From the NCBI GenBank assembly GCA_963516475.1, contig CAUQBR010000001.1, positions 248,001 through 312,000 on the forward strand: a stretch of 64,000 nucleotides of DNA, written 5' to 3'. Origin of the DNA: JABCPE02 sp963516475 (GTDB lineage: Bacteria > Bacteroidota > Bacteroidia > Flavobacteriales > Weeksellaceae). A program made the position numbers and the translations under genes. Shown here piece after piece: positions 52,737 through 61,656 of the stretch (positions are counted from its first letter, which is position 1; each line of letters starts with the position of its first letter). The notes beneath the pieces were generated by a model. It was not told the DNA's origin and ran no database searches. It was given only the letters and a program-made list of their open reading frames with translations.

Positions 52737-53325
52737 TTATGATGTTAAAACAATTTTATTTTCTGCAATTATTTTTCTAATGTTCATCAGGGCGTAGCGC
52801 ATTCTGCCGAGAGTAGTATTGATACTTGTATTTGTCAGCTCGGCTATCTCTTTTGAATGTCAGTTCATCATAGAAACGCATTTTGATGATTTCCTGCTGG
52901 TTTTCAGGAAGAAATACGATGATGTTTTTCAAATCCTCATGTATTTGGCTGAGAATCAGCTGTTCCTCAACATTGAAATCAGTTTCTTTAATGGTATCAA
53001 AAATAGAAAATTCATCATCCATGTAGGATGTCTCAGACACGGTAATATGTCTAGATTTTGCACGGAAATGGTCTATGATAAGATTAGAAGCAATTCTTTT
53101 AGCCCAGAGGATGAATTTGTCCTCCTCTGTGTATTTTCCTTCTTTTAGTTTGATAATGATTTTTATAAAAGTATCTTGGAAAAAATCATTTGCTAGATCT
53201 TCATCTTTCACTTTATAAAAAATGAAAGAAAATAAGTCCTGCTGGTGTTTCTGAATTAACTTTTCTAAAGCCTGTTCATCACCTTTTTGATATTGTGATA
53301 TGAGGCAACTATCAGATATTTTCAT
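52737..53325 (-). pseudogene. ECF-type RNA polymerase sigma factor with a frameshift in region 4
   Basis: Region 2 is clear: FSFIFYKVKDEDLANDFFQDTFIKIIIKL (about 30-58) and WAKRIASNLIIDHFRAKSR. The open frame ends at 52777 with a nonsensical C-terminus (TFKRDSRADKYKY). Removing one T from T4 at 52851-52854 gives TFKEIAELTNTSINTTLGRM and RYALMNIRKII, a normal region-4.2 helix-turn-helix, and ends at 52737 with about 195 residues. So the gene as written lacks its minus-35-recognition helix. Either inactivated or a one-base sequence error. No anti-sigma gene is adjacent. Confidence 0.85.
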
Positions 53326-53478
53326 AACTCTACATTTTTTATAGAGAAGACGAATCCTCTCCCATTATATCAATTATTGAAAATGTAGAATTTTACCTCA
53401 TGTATTTTAGAATTTTGAATAAACTATATCACAAAGTAAATAAAAATACACCAGAAAAGCAAATTTTTTAATAGAAAA

Positions 53479-54000
53479 TTATCCTTTAGGTTTGCTTGAG
53501 TTCTTGAAAAGTTCTGTTGGCATGTTGAAAGTAACTCCTAAACGAAATCCCTTCAGTTCTTTTCCGTGAAGCGCTTGGTTCGGATAAGAAAAAGCATACC
53601 CGCCAGTAATATCAAATAAACCAAATAAACTAATTCCCAAATAAGGAGCAAAATATTTGGTGGTAGCTTCCACTCCAGCCATGTAATAATAGGCGTGAGC
53701 GACATAGACTTCTTTTCTAGGATTGAATAAAATATCTCCATGGACTTTTGGCATTATTGCAAATTTACCATTTGTAGCTCCCATCAGAGCAGATGCTCCA
53801 ACACGAAATGCCACATTATCAGTATCCTTTTGGGTAAATAAAATTTTCCCGCCTACTTCTCCAAAACTTTGGTTTTGGTAAGCATATCCCACGCTAATCA
53901 TTGTAAATGAAGTATTCTGAGCATGAATAAGTGAAGAACTGAATAAAAAAGCAAGGAGCAGACTCCATTTGCTTTTTAGTATGGATTTAGTAGCTTTCAT
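53479..54000 (-). CDS. Small secreted, probably outer-membrane, protein
   Basis: 173 residues. Signal peptide (KWSLLLAFLFSSSLIHAQ) followed by strand-rich, glycine- and aromatic-rich sequence (MISVGYAYQNQSFGEVGGKILF, VAHAYYYMAGVEATTKYFAPYLG) as in small beta-barrels. No family recognised. Overlaps the end of panB by 14 bases, so it is likely co-transcribed behind it. Confidence 0.75.
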   Translation of the reverse strand: MKATKSILKSKWSLLLAFLFSSSLIHAQNTSFTMISVGYAYQNQSFGEVGGKILFTQKDTDNVAFRVGASALMGATNGKFAIMPKVHGDILFNPRKEVYVAHAYYYMAGVEATTKYFAPYLGISLFGLFDITGGYAFSYPNQALHGKELKGFRLGVTFNMPTELFKNSSKPKG

Positions 54001-54802
54001 TTTCGTTAGGGAAGTTTTGTTCTTTCACATCTTTTACAAATTGTCCCACAGCTGAGGTGATTTCAGAATAGAGGTCAAGATATTTTCTTAAAAATTTAGG
54101 TTTGAAACCTTCATTCATTCCCACCATATCTTGATAAACTAAAACCTGCCCATCGCAGTGAACACCCGCTCCGATACCAATAGTAGGAATGGAAATGCTC
54201 TCTGTAACTTGTTTAGCTAACTGACTAGGGATTTTTTCTAAAACTAAAGAAAAACAACCTAAACTTTCTAATAATTTAGCATCCTCGATGAGTTTTTGGG
54301 CTTCGGCATCTTCTTTAGCTCTGAGTTTATAGCTTCCGAACTGATTGATACTCTGTGGAGTAAGCCCAAGGTGACCCATCACAGGAATCCCCGCATTCAC
54401 GATTTTTTTGATAGAATCTGCGACTTCACTTCCGCCTTCTAGTTTGATGGCGCTCGCTCCTGTTTCTTTCATGATTCGGATAGCGGAATCCAAAGCCTTG
54501 TCTGGATTACATTGGTAAGAACCAAAAGGTAAATCTACCACCACCAAAGCTCTTTTTATTCCTCTCACCACACTTTGTGCATGATAAATCATGTGGTCAA
54601 GGGTAATAGGCAGGGTGGTGTCATATCCAGCCATTACATTGGCAGCAGAATCACCCACCAAAATAGTGTCTATCCCGCCAGCATCCAGCATTCTGGCAGT
54701 TGTAAAGTCATAAGCTGTGAGCATGGATATTTTCTCGCCATCCTGTTTCATTTTTCGGATGGTTTCTGTGGTTATCTTTTTTATTTCAGAATGTATAGAC
54801 AT
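53987..54802 (-). CDS. panB: 3-methyl-2-oxobutanoate hydroxymethyltransferase
   Basis: First step of pantothenate synthesis, from ketoisovalerate and methylene-THF to ketopantoate. 271 residues. MLTAYDFTTARMLDAGGIDTILVGDS near 27-52 carries the Mg-binding D residues; VMAGYDTTLPITLDHMIYH and IKLEGGSEVADSI (K and E) follow, and PTIGIGAG near 205. All key residues are present. Confidence 0.95.
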   Translation of the reverse strand: MSIHSEIKKITTETIRKMKQDGEKISMLTAYDFTTARMLDAGGIDTILVGDSAANVMAGYDTTLPITLDHMIYHAQSVVRGIKRALVVVDLPFGSYQCNPDKALDSAIRIMKETGASAIKLEGGSEVADSIKKIVNAGIPVMGHLGLTPQSINQFGSYKLRAKEDAEAQKLIEDAKLLESLGCFSLVLEKIPSQLAKQVTESISIPTIGIGAGVHCDGQVLVYQDMVGMNEGFKPKFLRKYLDLYSEITSAVGQFVKDVKEQNFPNENESY

Positions 54803-54872
54803 AGTTTTTATTTTTTAAATGTAAAGACAAAAATACATAAAAAAATAGGCATTAGCCTATTCTATGAAAATT

Positions 54873-55589
54873 TTAATTGTAATCTACATGACCCAGTTTT
54901 CTCAATCTGTTATGGTCTAGTATTTTTATATTTCTTCCCTCCACCTCTATCAGCTGGTCGGTTTTAAACTCAGAGATAAGTCTGATGGCGCTTTCTGTAG
55001 CGGTTCCTATAAGGTTAGATATTTCTTCTCTTGTCAAAGAAATTTTTATAAAACCTTCAGGATCAGTTCCTAACTTAAGTTCTAATAAAAGAAGTATCTC
55101 AGCTAGTCTTTCTCGTACTGTTTTCTGTGCAAGGAGTGTGATCGTATTAGAATACTCTCCTAATTCACAAGAAATTTTCTGAAGCATGGCATAAGACAAC
55201 TTTGGATTAAACATAAGTAGCTTATGGAAAATTTCTCCAGAAACGAAAGTCACCTGCACAGGAGACATCGCTTCAGCAGAAGCACCAAATTCCTCTTCTG
55301 AAAGCAATGAACGATAACCGATGAGGTCACCTTCCTTCGCGAAGCGTAGAATCTGCTGTTTCTTATTAAACCCCATTTTATAGAGTTTTATCGCGCCTTT
55401 TTGTATGAAAAAAACGCCCTTTGGCATCTCACCTTCAGCGAAAACTAACTTGCCTTTTGGAATAGAGATAACTTTCTTTTCATCTAAATATCTCTGGAAA
55501 TCCTCTTCTGAAAGACATTCCTCAAAAGACTTTTCACAGAAAATATTCTGAAAATTATGTTCGATCTCAATGTGATGTTCTATCAGCAT
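54873..55589 (-). CDS. Crp/Fnr-family transcriptional regulator
   Basis: 238 residues. N-terminal cyclic-nucleotide-binding-like beta-roll (about 30-140; VFFIQKGAIKLYKMG and GDLIGYRSLLSEEEFGASAEAM) and C-terminal winged helix with LTREEISNLIGTATESAIRLISEFK near 185-210. No Cys cluster for an Fe-S cluster, so not FNR proper. Effector unknown. Monocistronic with its own minus-7 element. Confidence 0.92.
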   Translation of the reverse strand: MLIEHHIEIEHNFQNIFCEKSFEECLSEEDFQRYLDEKKVISIPKGKLVFAEGEMPKGVFFIQKGAIKLYKMGFNKKQQILRFAKEGDLIGYRSLLSEEEFGASAEAMSPVQVTFVSGEIFHKLLMFNPKLSYAMLQKISCELGEYSNTITLLAQKTVRERLAEILLLLELKLGTDPEGFIKISLTREEISNLIGTATESAIRLISEFKTDQLIEVEGRNIKILDHNRLRKLGHVDYN

Positions 55590-55609
55590 AATTATATGAT
55601 ATTTGTCAG

Positions 55610-55617
55610 CAAATATA
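55610..55617 (-). promoter_or_regulatory. Minus-7 element for crp-like regulator
   Basis: Minus-strand TATATTTG fits TAnnTTTG, 21 bases before the start codon. Confidence 0.5.
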
Positions 55618-55726
55618 ACATTTTTTTTTTAACAGCTAAATTTATTTAATTATAGTTTAAAAAAGACCTCCCTAATAGTAAATAAATGACTAAAATAAAG
55701 GAGTTCTGTTTAATTGAAATTTAAAA

Positions 55727-56860
55727 TTACAATCTTTGTTTCAGTTGAGGTATTATCTGGTCTTTCCATTCGTAGAAGTCTCCAGCAAGAATATGTTCTC
55801 TGGCGGTTCTTACCAAATCTAAATAAAATGCCAAGTTGTGAATGGAAGCAATCTGTTTTGCTAAATATTCTTTCGCTACGAAAAGATGCCTTACATAGGC
55901 CTTGCTGTATTCTCTATCCACGAAACTTGTCCCAAATTCATCTAGTGGCGAAAAATCGTCTTTCCATTTTTGGTTTTTCATGTTCATCACACCATTCCAA
56001 GTGAAAAGCATAGCGTTTCTGGCGTTTCGTGTCGGCATTACGCAGTCCATCATATCAATTCCCAGCCCGATGCTTTCCAAGATATTCCAAGGCGTTCCAA
56101 CACCCATTAGATATCGTGGTTTTTCTTTTGGTAAAATGTCTGTAACGATGTCTGTGATTTCGTACATTATTTCTTCTGGTTCTCCCACAGAAAGCCCTCC
56201 GATGGCATTTCCTGCAGCTCCTGCTTCTGAGATGACTTCGGCAGAGATTTTTCTAAGGTCATGATAAACAGAACCTTGAACGATTGGGAATAAATTCTGC
56301 TGATGTCCGTAGATTTCTTTATTTGCTGATGTCCAGTCAATACATCTTTTTAGCCAGCGGTGCGTAAGCTCCATGGATTCCTTGGCTTGGTTGTATTCGC
56401 ATGGGTAAGGAGTACACTCATCAAAAGCCATGAAAATATCTGCTCCTATTTGTCGCTGGATTTCCATTGACTTTTCAGGAGAAATAAAATGATAACTTCC
56501 GTCTATATGAGATTTGAATTTTACGCCTTCTTCGGTCATTTTTCTGCTTGCAGCCAGAGAAAACACCTGATAACCGCCGCTGTCGGTAAGAATAGGTCTG
56601 TCCCAGTTCATAAACTGATGCAGTCCACCTGCCTTCTGCATAATCTCCATTCCTGGGCGGAGATAAAGATGGTAGGTGTTTCCTAAGATGATTTGTGCTT
56701 TTATATCTTCTTTCAGTTCGCGCTGGTGAACGGTTTTTACGCTTGCCACAGTTCCCACAGGCATGAAAATAGGAGTTTGTATTTCTCCGTGGTCTGTGGT
56801 GATTTTCCCTGCACGGGCTTTTCCAGTGGTAGTTTTTTCAACTTCAAAAAAATTCTTCAT
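55727..56860 (-). CDS. tgt: tRNA-guanine transglycosylase (queuine/preQ1)
   Basis: Exchanges guanine-34 for preQ1 in tRNA(GUN). 377 residues. Catalytic Asp in LTDSGGYQVFSLA near 90-102, second Asp in LGIDMMDCVMPTRNARNA near 265-282, and GGLSVGEP near 224. In most Tgt proteins a CxCxxC...H zinc site follows; here the corresponding text is DEFGTSFVDREYSKAYVRHL without any of the three cysteines, though the later IASIHNL histidine is kept. Flavobacterial homologues appear to share this loss. Confidence 0.95.
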   Translation of the reverse strand: MKNFFEVEKTTTGKARAGKITTDHGEIQTPIFMPVGTVASVKTVHQRELKEDIKAQIILGNTYHLYLRPGMEIMQKAGGLHQFMNWDRPILTDSGGYQVFSLAASRKMTEEGVKFKSHIDGSYHFISPEKSMEIQRQIGADIFMAFDECTPYPCEYNQAKESMELTHRWLKRCIDWTSANKEIYGHQQNLFPIVQGSVYHDLRKISAEVISEAGAAGNAIGGLSVGEPEEIMYEITDIVTDILPKEKPRYLMGVGTPWNILESIGLGIDMMDCVMPTRNARNAMLFTWNGVMNMKNQKWKDDFSPLDEFGTSFVDREYSKAYVRHLFVAKEYLAKQIASIHNLAFYLDLVRTAREHILAGDFYEWKDQIIPQLKQRL

Positions 56861-56871
56861 AGAGGAATATT

Positions 56872-57231
56872 TTATTGTTCAGGTTTATCTTCGAATTTAT
56901 TTTTCTTTAAATATTCTTTCATTTTCGGGTCTTTCTCCAAAATTATTTTTTTTGCATTGTCATATATTTCATTCAGACTTTTGGAGTCGTTAACATAATA
57001 ATTATAACTATCCTTAAAATCACGAGCCGAGATATTATGCTTTTTCAAAACAAAAAGATTGGCATCTTCCAAGTCCATTTTGGGCTGAATTACATAGGCC
57101 TGCTCATAGATGGCAAAATCTGCTATAACTTCTGATAGTTTTTCCTTACTGATGAGGTTTTTGGGTTTTTCGGCTGAATTATCACAAGAAAATAACGCCA
57201 GAAAAAGAACCGTTACAAAGATTTTTTTCAT
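56872..57231 (-). CDS. DUF4296 lipoprotein
   Basis: 119 residues. LFLALFSCD gives a lipobox (Cys16); the conserved part VIADFAIYEQAYVIQPK, KHNISARDFKDSYNYYVNDSK and ILEKDP matches DUF4296, a Bacteroidota-only lipoprotein family. Function unknown. Lies between GT2 and tgt, 2 and 11 bases from its neighbours, so part of one operon. Confidence 0.85.
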   Translation of the reverse strand: MKKIFVTVLFLALFSCDNSAEKPKNLISKEKLSEVIADFAIYEQAYVIQPKMDLEDANLFVLKKHNISARDFKDSYNYYVNDSKSLNEIYDNAKKIILEKDPKMKEYLKKNKFEDKPEQ

Positions 57232-57233
57232 AG

Positions 57234-57950
57234 TTATAAAGTTCCGAATAATGATTTTAATTTTAATTTAATAACACCAAATATGGCTTCGGTGATGATG
57301 CCACCGTTCATCTTCGATTCTCCCTGCGTTCTGTCTGTAAAGATGATAGGAACTTCTACTAATTTTAGTCCTTTTTTGAATGCACGATATTTCATCTCAA
57401 CCTGAAATCCATAGCCTTTTAATCTGATTTTTTCTAAACCGATATTTTCCAGCGCTTTTCTCGAAAAACAAACAAAACCAGCCGTGGTGTCATGGATAGG
57501 AATTCCTAAAATGAATCTCACATATTTCGATGCGAAATAAGACAGCAGCACTCTGCTCATGGGCCAGTTGACCACATTCACGCCCTTGCAGTATCTGGAA
57601 CCGATGGACATATCGGCATTTTGGCAGGCTTCCAATAATTTTGGTAAGTCATTGGGATTGTGTGAGAAATCGGCATCCATCTCAAAAATATAATCATAAT
57701 TGTGACGAAGCGCCCAGCCAAAGCCGTGCAGATAAGCCTTTCCTAAACCATTTTTAGCTTTTCTAACGCTCAAATGGAGATGTGCAGGGGACTCATTTTG
57801 AAGGGTTTTTACAATCTCTGCAGTGCCGTCAGGAGAGGAATCATCTACGACTAAAATATGAAAATCTTGTCCCAAAGAAAATATAGCCGAAATAATATCT
57901 CGGATATTTTCTTTCTCGTTGTAAGTAGGGATAATAACTAACTTTTTCAT
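57234..57950 (-). CDS. Glycosyltransferase family 2, polyprenol-phosphate mannose synthase-like
   Basis: 238 residues. IIPTYNEKENIRDII at the start, VVDDSSPDGTAEI near 33-45, DYIFEMDADFSHNPNDLPKLL (DxD-type metal site) near 85-105 and IGSRYCKG. The absence of C-terminal membrane helices fits DPM1-type enzymes that charge a polyprenyl phosphate with mannose or another sugar for extracytoplasmic glycosylation. First gene of the minus-strand series with DUF4296 and tgt. Confidence 0.92.
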   Translation of the reverse strand: MKKLVIIPTYNEKENIRDIISAIFSLGQDFHILVVDDSSPDGTAEIVKTLQNESPAHLHLSVRKAKNGLGKAYLHGFGWALRHNYDYIFEMDADFSHNPNDLPKLLEACQNADMSIGSRYCKGVNVVNWPMSRVLLSYFASKYVRFILGIPIHDTTAGFVCFSRKALENIGLEKIRLKGYGFQVEMKYRAFKKGLKLVEVPIIFTDRTQGESKMNGGIITEAIFGVIKLKLKSLFGTL

Positions 57951-58012
57951 TCAGAATAAGGTGCAAATATAATCTTTTTTAAATCTTCAGGTTTAAAAAT
58001 AATATAAAACCT

Positions 58013-58020
58013 TATTTTTG
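58013..58020 (+). promoter_or_regulatory. Minus-7 element for DUF4271-hemD operon
   Basis: TATTTTTG at 58013-58020, 16 bases before the GTG start of the DUF4271 gene. Confidence 0.5.
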
Positions 58021-58036
58021 TTGAAAATTTTTTTGA

Positions 58037-58678
58037 GTGGTTAGAATTGTTGAAAACCATGATTGGGTTATTTTTACCCTTCTTGGGCTAGGAGTAGTAT
58101 ATTTGATTTTGTTTAACTGGGTACAGAAAGAGGTTTCTTTCAGGGAATATCTTTTGCAGTCTTATGGAGAGGCTCAGAATAATCTGCTCAGCTGGATATT
58201 TGTCAGTTGTGTGTTTATTGTCAGCCAAGCTCTTTTGTTGGCTCAGCATATTCCTATTGTTCCTCGTTATGTATCGGATAATGATATTTCGGGCTGGGTT
58301 CCGAATAAGATAGGATTTATGATAATAATTCTGAGTGTTTATTATTTACTAAAAACACTCATTACCTTATTGTTTTATAGAGCGGTTACCCGACCTAAAA
58401 AATGGATGGTTCTGGGATTCATTGCTCAGCGGTTTTATTTTGTAGAATCACTTTTAATAATGCTGGCTGTCATTGTCCACTACTATTTAGGCGTTGATAA
58501 GCAGCAGGCTTACCTTATATATATAGTTACAGAAATGGTCTTTTTTGTTGTAAAAAACATATGTTATTTTCTCCACAAAGAAAAGCCTTTGCCAGAGGAG
58601 TGGTATTATAAAATTTTGTATATTTGCACGCTCCAAATTTTGCCTATGCTGGCGGTTTGGAAGTTTGTATTTTTATGA
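58037..58678 (+). CDS. DUF4271-family membrane protein
   Basis: 213 residues from GTG (MVRIVENHDWVIFTLLGLGVVYL). Five or six hydrophobic helices, for example WVIFTLLGLGVVYLILFNW, FVSCVFIVSQALLLA and FYFVESLLIMLAVIVHYY, and the conserved FREYLLQSYGEAQN. DUF4271 is Bacteroidota-specific and usually lies just before hemD, as here (14-base gap). Function unknown; a role in heme metabolism is only suggested by context. Confidence 0.88.
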   Translation: MVRIVENHDWVIFTLLGLGVVYLILFNWVQKEVSFREYLLQSYGEAQNNLLSWIFVSCVFIVSQALLLAQHIPIVPRYVSDNDISGWVPNKIGFMIIILSVYYLLKTLITLLFYRAVTRPKKWMVLGFIAQRFYFVESLLIMLAVIVHYYLGVDKQQAYLIYIVTEMVFFVVKNICYFLHKEKPLPEEWYYKILYICTLQILPMLAVWKFVFL

Positions 58679-58692
58679 ACCTATAAGGATAA

Positions 58693-59436
58693 ATGATGAA
58701 AGTAAGGTCAATATTGGTATCACAACCGGCACCAAGTGCAGAATCTTCTCCATATTTGGAGCTTTTAAAAAGGGAAAAAATAAAGGTGGATTTCCGTTCC
58801 TTTATACAAGTAGCGGGAGTAGATGCAAGGGAGTTCAGACAGCAGAAAATAGATATTTCACAGTATACAGGGATAATATTCACAAGTAGAGGGGCTATTG
58901 ACCATTATTTTAGATTGGCAGAAGAGCTTCGTTTCCAAGTGCCAGACAGCATGAGATACATCTGTCAATCTGAAGCTGTTGCGAACTATTTGCAAAAACA
59001 TATTGTTTACAGAAAGCGAAAAATAAGTTTTGGAGAGAAAACAGTGGCGGATATGCTGCCTTTGTTCAAAAAATTTCCAGATGAAAAATACCTCCTGCCG
59101 TGTTCTGATGTGATGGGAGATGATATTCCTAAGGTTTTGGACAGCTCTGGAATAAACTGGACAAAAGCTGTGATGTACAAAACTGTAAGCAGTGACTTGT
59201 CTGATGTAAAACTTAAGGACTATGACATGCTCGTGTTTTTCAGTCCGCAGGGAATAAAATCTTTATTCAAGAATTTTGAAGATTTTAAACAAGGAGACAA
59301 AAAAATAGGCGTTTTTGGAGAGGGAACCAGACAAGCTGCGGAAGAAGCAGGATTGCGTGTGGATGTAATGGCGCCTACAAAGGAAACTCCTTCTATGGCT
59401 ATGGCAATAGAAAAATATATTACAAATAGTAAATAA
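58693..59436 (+). CDS. hemD: Uroporphyrinogen-III synthase
   Basis: 247 residues. Heme and siroheme pathway; cyclises hydroxymethylbilane. The family is poorly conserved, but VRSILVSQPAPSAESSPYLELLKRE, GIIFTSRGAIDHYF, ICQSEAVANYL and MLVFFSPQGIKSLFKNF are characteristic. Position after DUF4271 agrees with the Bacteroidota arrangement. Start is either the ATG at 58693 or the next one (58696). Confidence 0.88.
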   Translation: MMKVRSILVSQPAPSAESSPYLELLKREKIKVDFRSFIQVAGVDAREFRQQKIDISQYTGIIFTSRGAIDHYFRLAEELRFQVPDSMRYICQSEAVANYLQKHIVYRKRKISFGEKTVADMLPLFKKFPDEKYLLPCSDVMGDDIPKVLDSSGINWTKAVMYKTVSSDLSDVKLKDYDMLVFFSPQGIKSLFKNFEDFKQGDKKIGVFGEGTRQAAEEAGLRVDVMAPTKETPSMAMAIEKYITNSK

Positions 59437-59470
59437 AATAATTTTTCATTGTTTTAAAATAAATTAGTTA

Positions 59471-59507
59471 CTAACATCTCTCTTGGGTTAAGGGAGGTGT
59501 TATTTTT
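59471..59507 (+). terminator. Terminator after hemD
   Basis: 12-bp stem 59473-59484 / 59490-59501 (AACATCTCTCTT with AAGGGAGGTGTT) which pairs fully if two G-U pairs are allowed, followed by ATTTTT. Confidence 0.75.
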
Positions 59508-59520
59508 AAAAAAAGCCAAA

Positions 59521-61566
59521 ATGAAACAACCACAAGCTAAAAAGATAGAAAAAAAACTTAGTATACATGGCGATCAGAGAATAGACAACTATTACTGGCT
59601 CAACGAGAGGGAAAATCCAGAGGTCATCGCCTATTTAGAGGAGGAAAATGCCTATTGTAATTTCATCATGAAGGATACAGAACAGCTCCAAGAGGAACTC
59701 TTCCAAGAGATGAAAGCTCGCTACAAAGAAGATGATGAGAGTCTGCCCTATTTCTTTAATCAATATTGGTATATCACCCGCTATCACAAGGGTGGAGAAT
59801 ATCCTGTTTTTTACAGAAAGCATCAGACTTTAGAGAACGAAGAAGAGCTTTTGCTCGATGTAAATATTTTAGCTCAAAACCATGATTTCTACGATGTAGG
59901 CGGAATTTCTGTTTCGCTCGACAATACGCTTCTTGCCTATTCAGAAGACATTACAGGAAGGCGAATTTATACCATTCGTATAAAGGATTTGAAGCAAGAA
60001 AAAAACTTCTTGGAAGCGATAAAAAACACCACAGGGAAAATAGTCTGGGCGAATGACAATGAGTATTTTTTCTACATCAGAAAAGATGAAAGCCTTCGTG
60101 CGTTTCAGGTTTTTCGGCATAAGGTAGGAACACCACAGGAAGAAGATGTTTTGATTTTCCATGAAAAAGATGAAGCCTTTGATGTAGGTGTTTTCAAAAC
60201 CAAATCTTTGGAGTATATTTTTATCGTAAGTTCTTCTACGATTTCGGATGAGCATAGATTTATCCCAGCTGATAATGTTTTTGCGGAATGGAAACTTTTC
60301 CAAAAAAGGGAAGAAAATTTGGAATATGCTGTAGAACATTATCAAAATGATTTTTATGTTTTGACCAATGAAGGAAAAGCCACCAATTTCAAACTGATGA
60401 AAACGCCACTTTCGCAGACGGAAAAAGAACATTGGCAGGAGCTGATTCCGCACAGAAAAGAGGTGCTTTTGGAAGGTTTTGAGATATTCAAAAACTATTT
60501 GGTTCTCGAAGAAAGAGAAAGAGGACTTCTTCAGATTAAAATCATTGAAAACCAATCAGGTAAATCTTGGTATTTGCCTTTTAATGACCCTACTTATACC
60601 GCTTATATCGGATTAAATTTAGAGTTTGAAACCGAAACTTTGCGCTATGGCTATGTTTCCATGACTACACCTAATTCTACCTATGAGTACAATATGAAAG
60701 TCCAAACCACCAAACTACTAAAACAGCAAGAAGTTTTGGGCGGAAAGTTTCACTGTGAAAACTATATTTCTGAAAGAATATGGGCGCCTTCGCGAGATGG
60801 GAAATCCAGCATTCCGATTTCTTTGGTCTATCATAAAGACACGAAAAAATCAGCTGAAACTCCGCTCCTGCTCTATGGCTATGGCAGCTATGGGCATACT
60901 GTGGATGCTGCGTTTTCTAGTGTGAGGCTTTCTCTTTTGGATAGAGGCTTTGTCTATGCGATTGCTCATATCCGAGGAGGAGAATATTTAGGGAGAGAAT
61001 GGTATGAAGACGGAAAAATGCTTCACAAGAAAAATACTTTTTATGATTTCATAGATGCAGCAAGATTTTTGGTGAAAGAAAATTATACCTCGCCAGAGCA
61101 TCTCTACGCCATGGGCGGAAGTGCAGGAGGGCTTCTGATGGGAGCTGTGATGAATGAAGCTCCAGAGCTGTTCTGTGGCATCGTGGCGCAGGTGCCGTTT
61201 GTGGATGTGGTTACCACCATGCTGGACGAGACCATTCCGCTCACCACTGGGGAATACGATGAATGGGGAAATCCAAACGAAAAGGAATATTATGACTATA
61301 TGAAATCTTATTCTCCTTATGACAATGTGGAAGCCAAGGATTATCCTAATATTCTCATCACCACGGGACTGCATGACAGCCAAGTGCAGTACTGGGAACC
61401 TGCCAAATGGACAGCCAAACTGAGAGAGCTGAAAACAGATAATAATCTTCTGCTTTTCAAAACGGATATGACCTCTGGGCACGGCGGTGCTTCGGGGCGT
61501 TTCGAGAGCTTGAAGGAAGATGCTTTGGAATACGCGTTTTTGCTTAAATTAGAAAAGAAAGTTTGA
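59521..61566 (+). CDS. Prolyl-oligopeptidase-family (S9) peptidase, oligopeptidase B-like
   Basis: 681 residues from the ATG at 59521 (MKQPQAKKIEKKLSIHGDQRIDNYYWLNER); a GTG eight codons earlier overlaps the terminator and is rejected. N-terminal beta-propeller (about 70-400) and C-terminal hydrolase: Ser in AMGGSAGGLLMG near 535, Asp in GLHDSQVQYWEPAKW near 620, His in TSGHGGASGRFE near 655. No signal peptide. Related to PtrB, cleaving after basic residues; specificity is inferred. Confidence 0.92.
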   Translation: MKQPQAKKIEKKLSIHGDQRIDNYYWLNERENPEVIAYLEEENAYCNFIMKDTEQLQEELFQEMKARYKEDDESLPYFFNQYWYITRYHKGGEYPVFYRKHQTLENEEELLLDVNILAQNHDFYDVGGISVSLDNTLLAYSEDITGRRIYTIRIKDLKQEKNFLEAIKNTTGKIVWANDNEYFFYIRKDESLRAFQVFRHKVGTPQEEDVLIFHEKDEAFDVGVFKTKSLEYIFIVSSSTISDEHRFIPADNVFAEWKLFQKREENLEYAVEHYQNDFYVLTNEGKATNFKLMKTPLSQTEKEHWQELIPHRKEVLLEGFEIFKNYLVLEERERGLLQIKIIENQSGKSWYLPFNDPTYTAYIGLNLEFETETLRYGYVSMTTPNSTYEYNMKVQTTKLLKQQEVLGGKFHCENYISERIWAPSRDGKSSIPISLVYHKDTKKSAETPLLLYGYGSYGHTVDAAFSSVRLSLLDRGFVYAIAHIRGGEYLGREWYEDGKMLHKKNTFYDFIDAARFLVKENYTSPEHLYAMGGSAGGLLMGAVMNEAPELFCGIVAQVPFVDVVTTMLDETIPLTTGEYDEWGNPNEKEYYDYMKSYSPYDNVEAKDYPNILITTGLHDSQVQYWEPAKWTAKLRELKTDNNLLLFKTDMTSGHGGASGRFESLKEDALEYAFLLKLEKKV

Positions 61567-61656
61567 TTTTTCTTTGATAATTAGGTTTTTAATTTCTTGA
61601 GTGCCACAGCAACTACATGAAAGAAAAAATGTATCTTTACATTAAAATTATAAAGA

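Noticed and set aside
59941..60555. A 204-codon minus-strand frame inside the S9 peptidase
   Set aside because: Antisense to a gene with complete catalytic triad; rich in Phe/Ile/Lys typical of reverse reading of AT-rich coding DNA.
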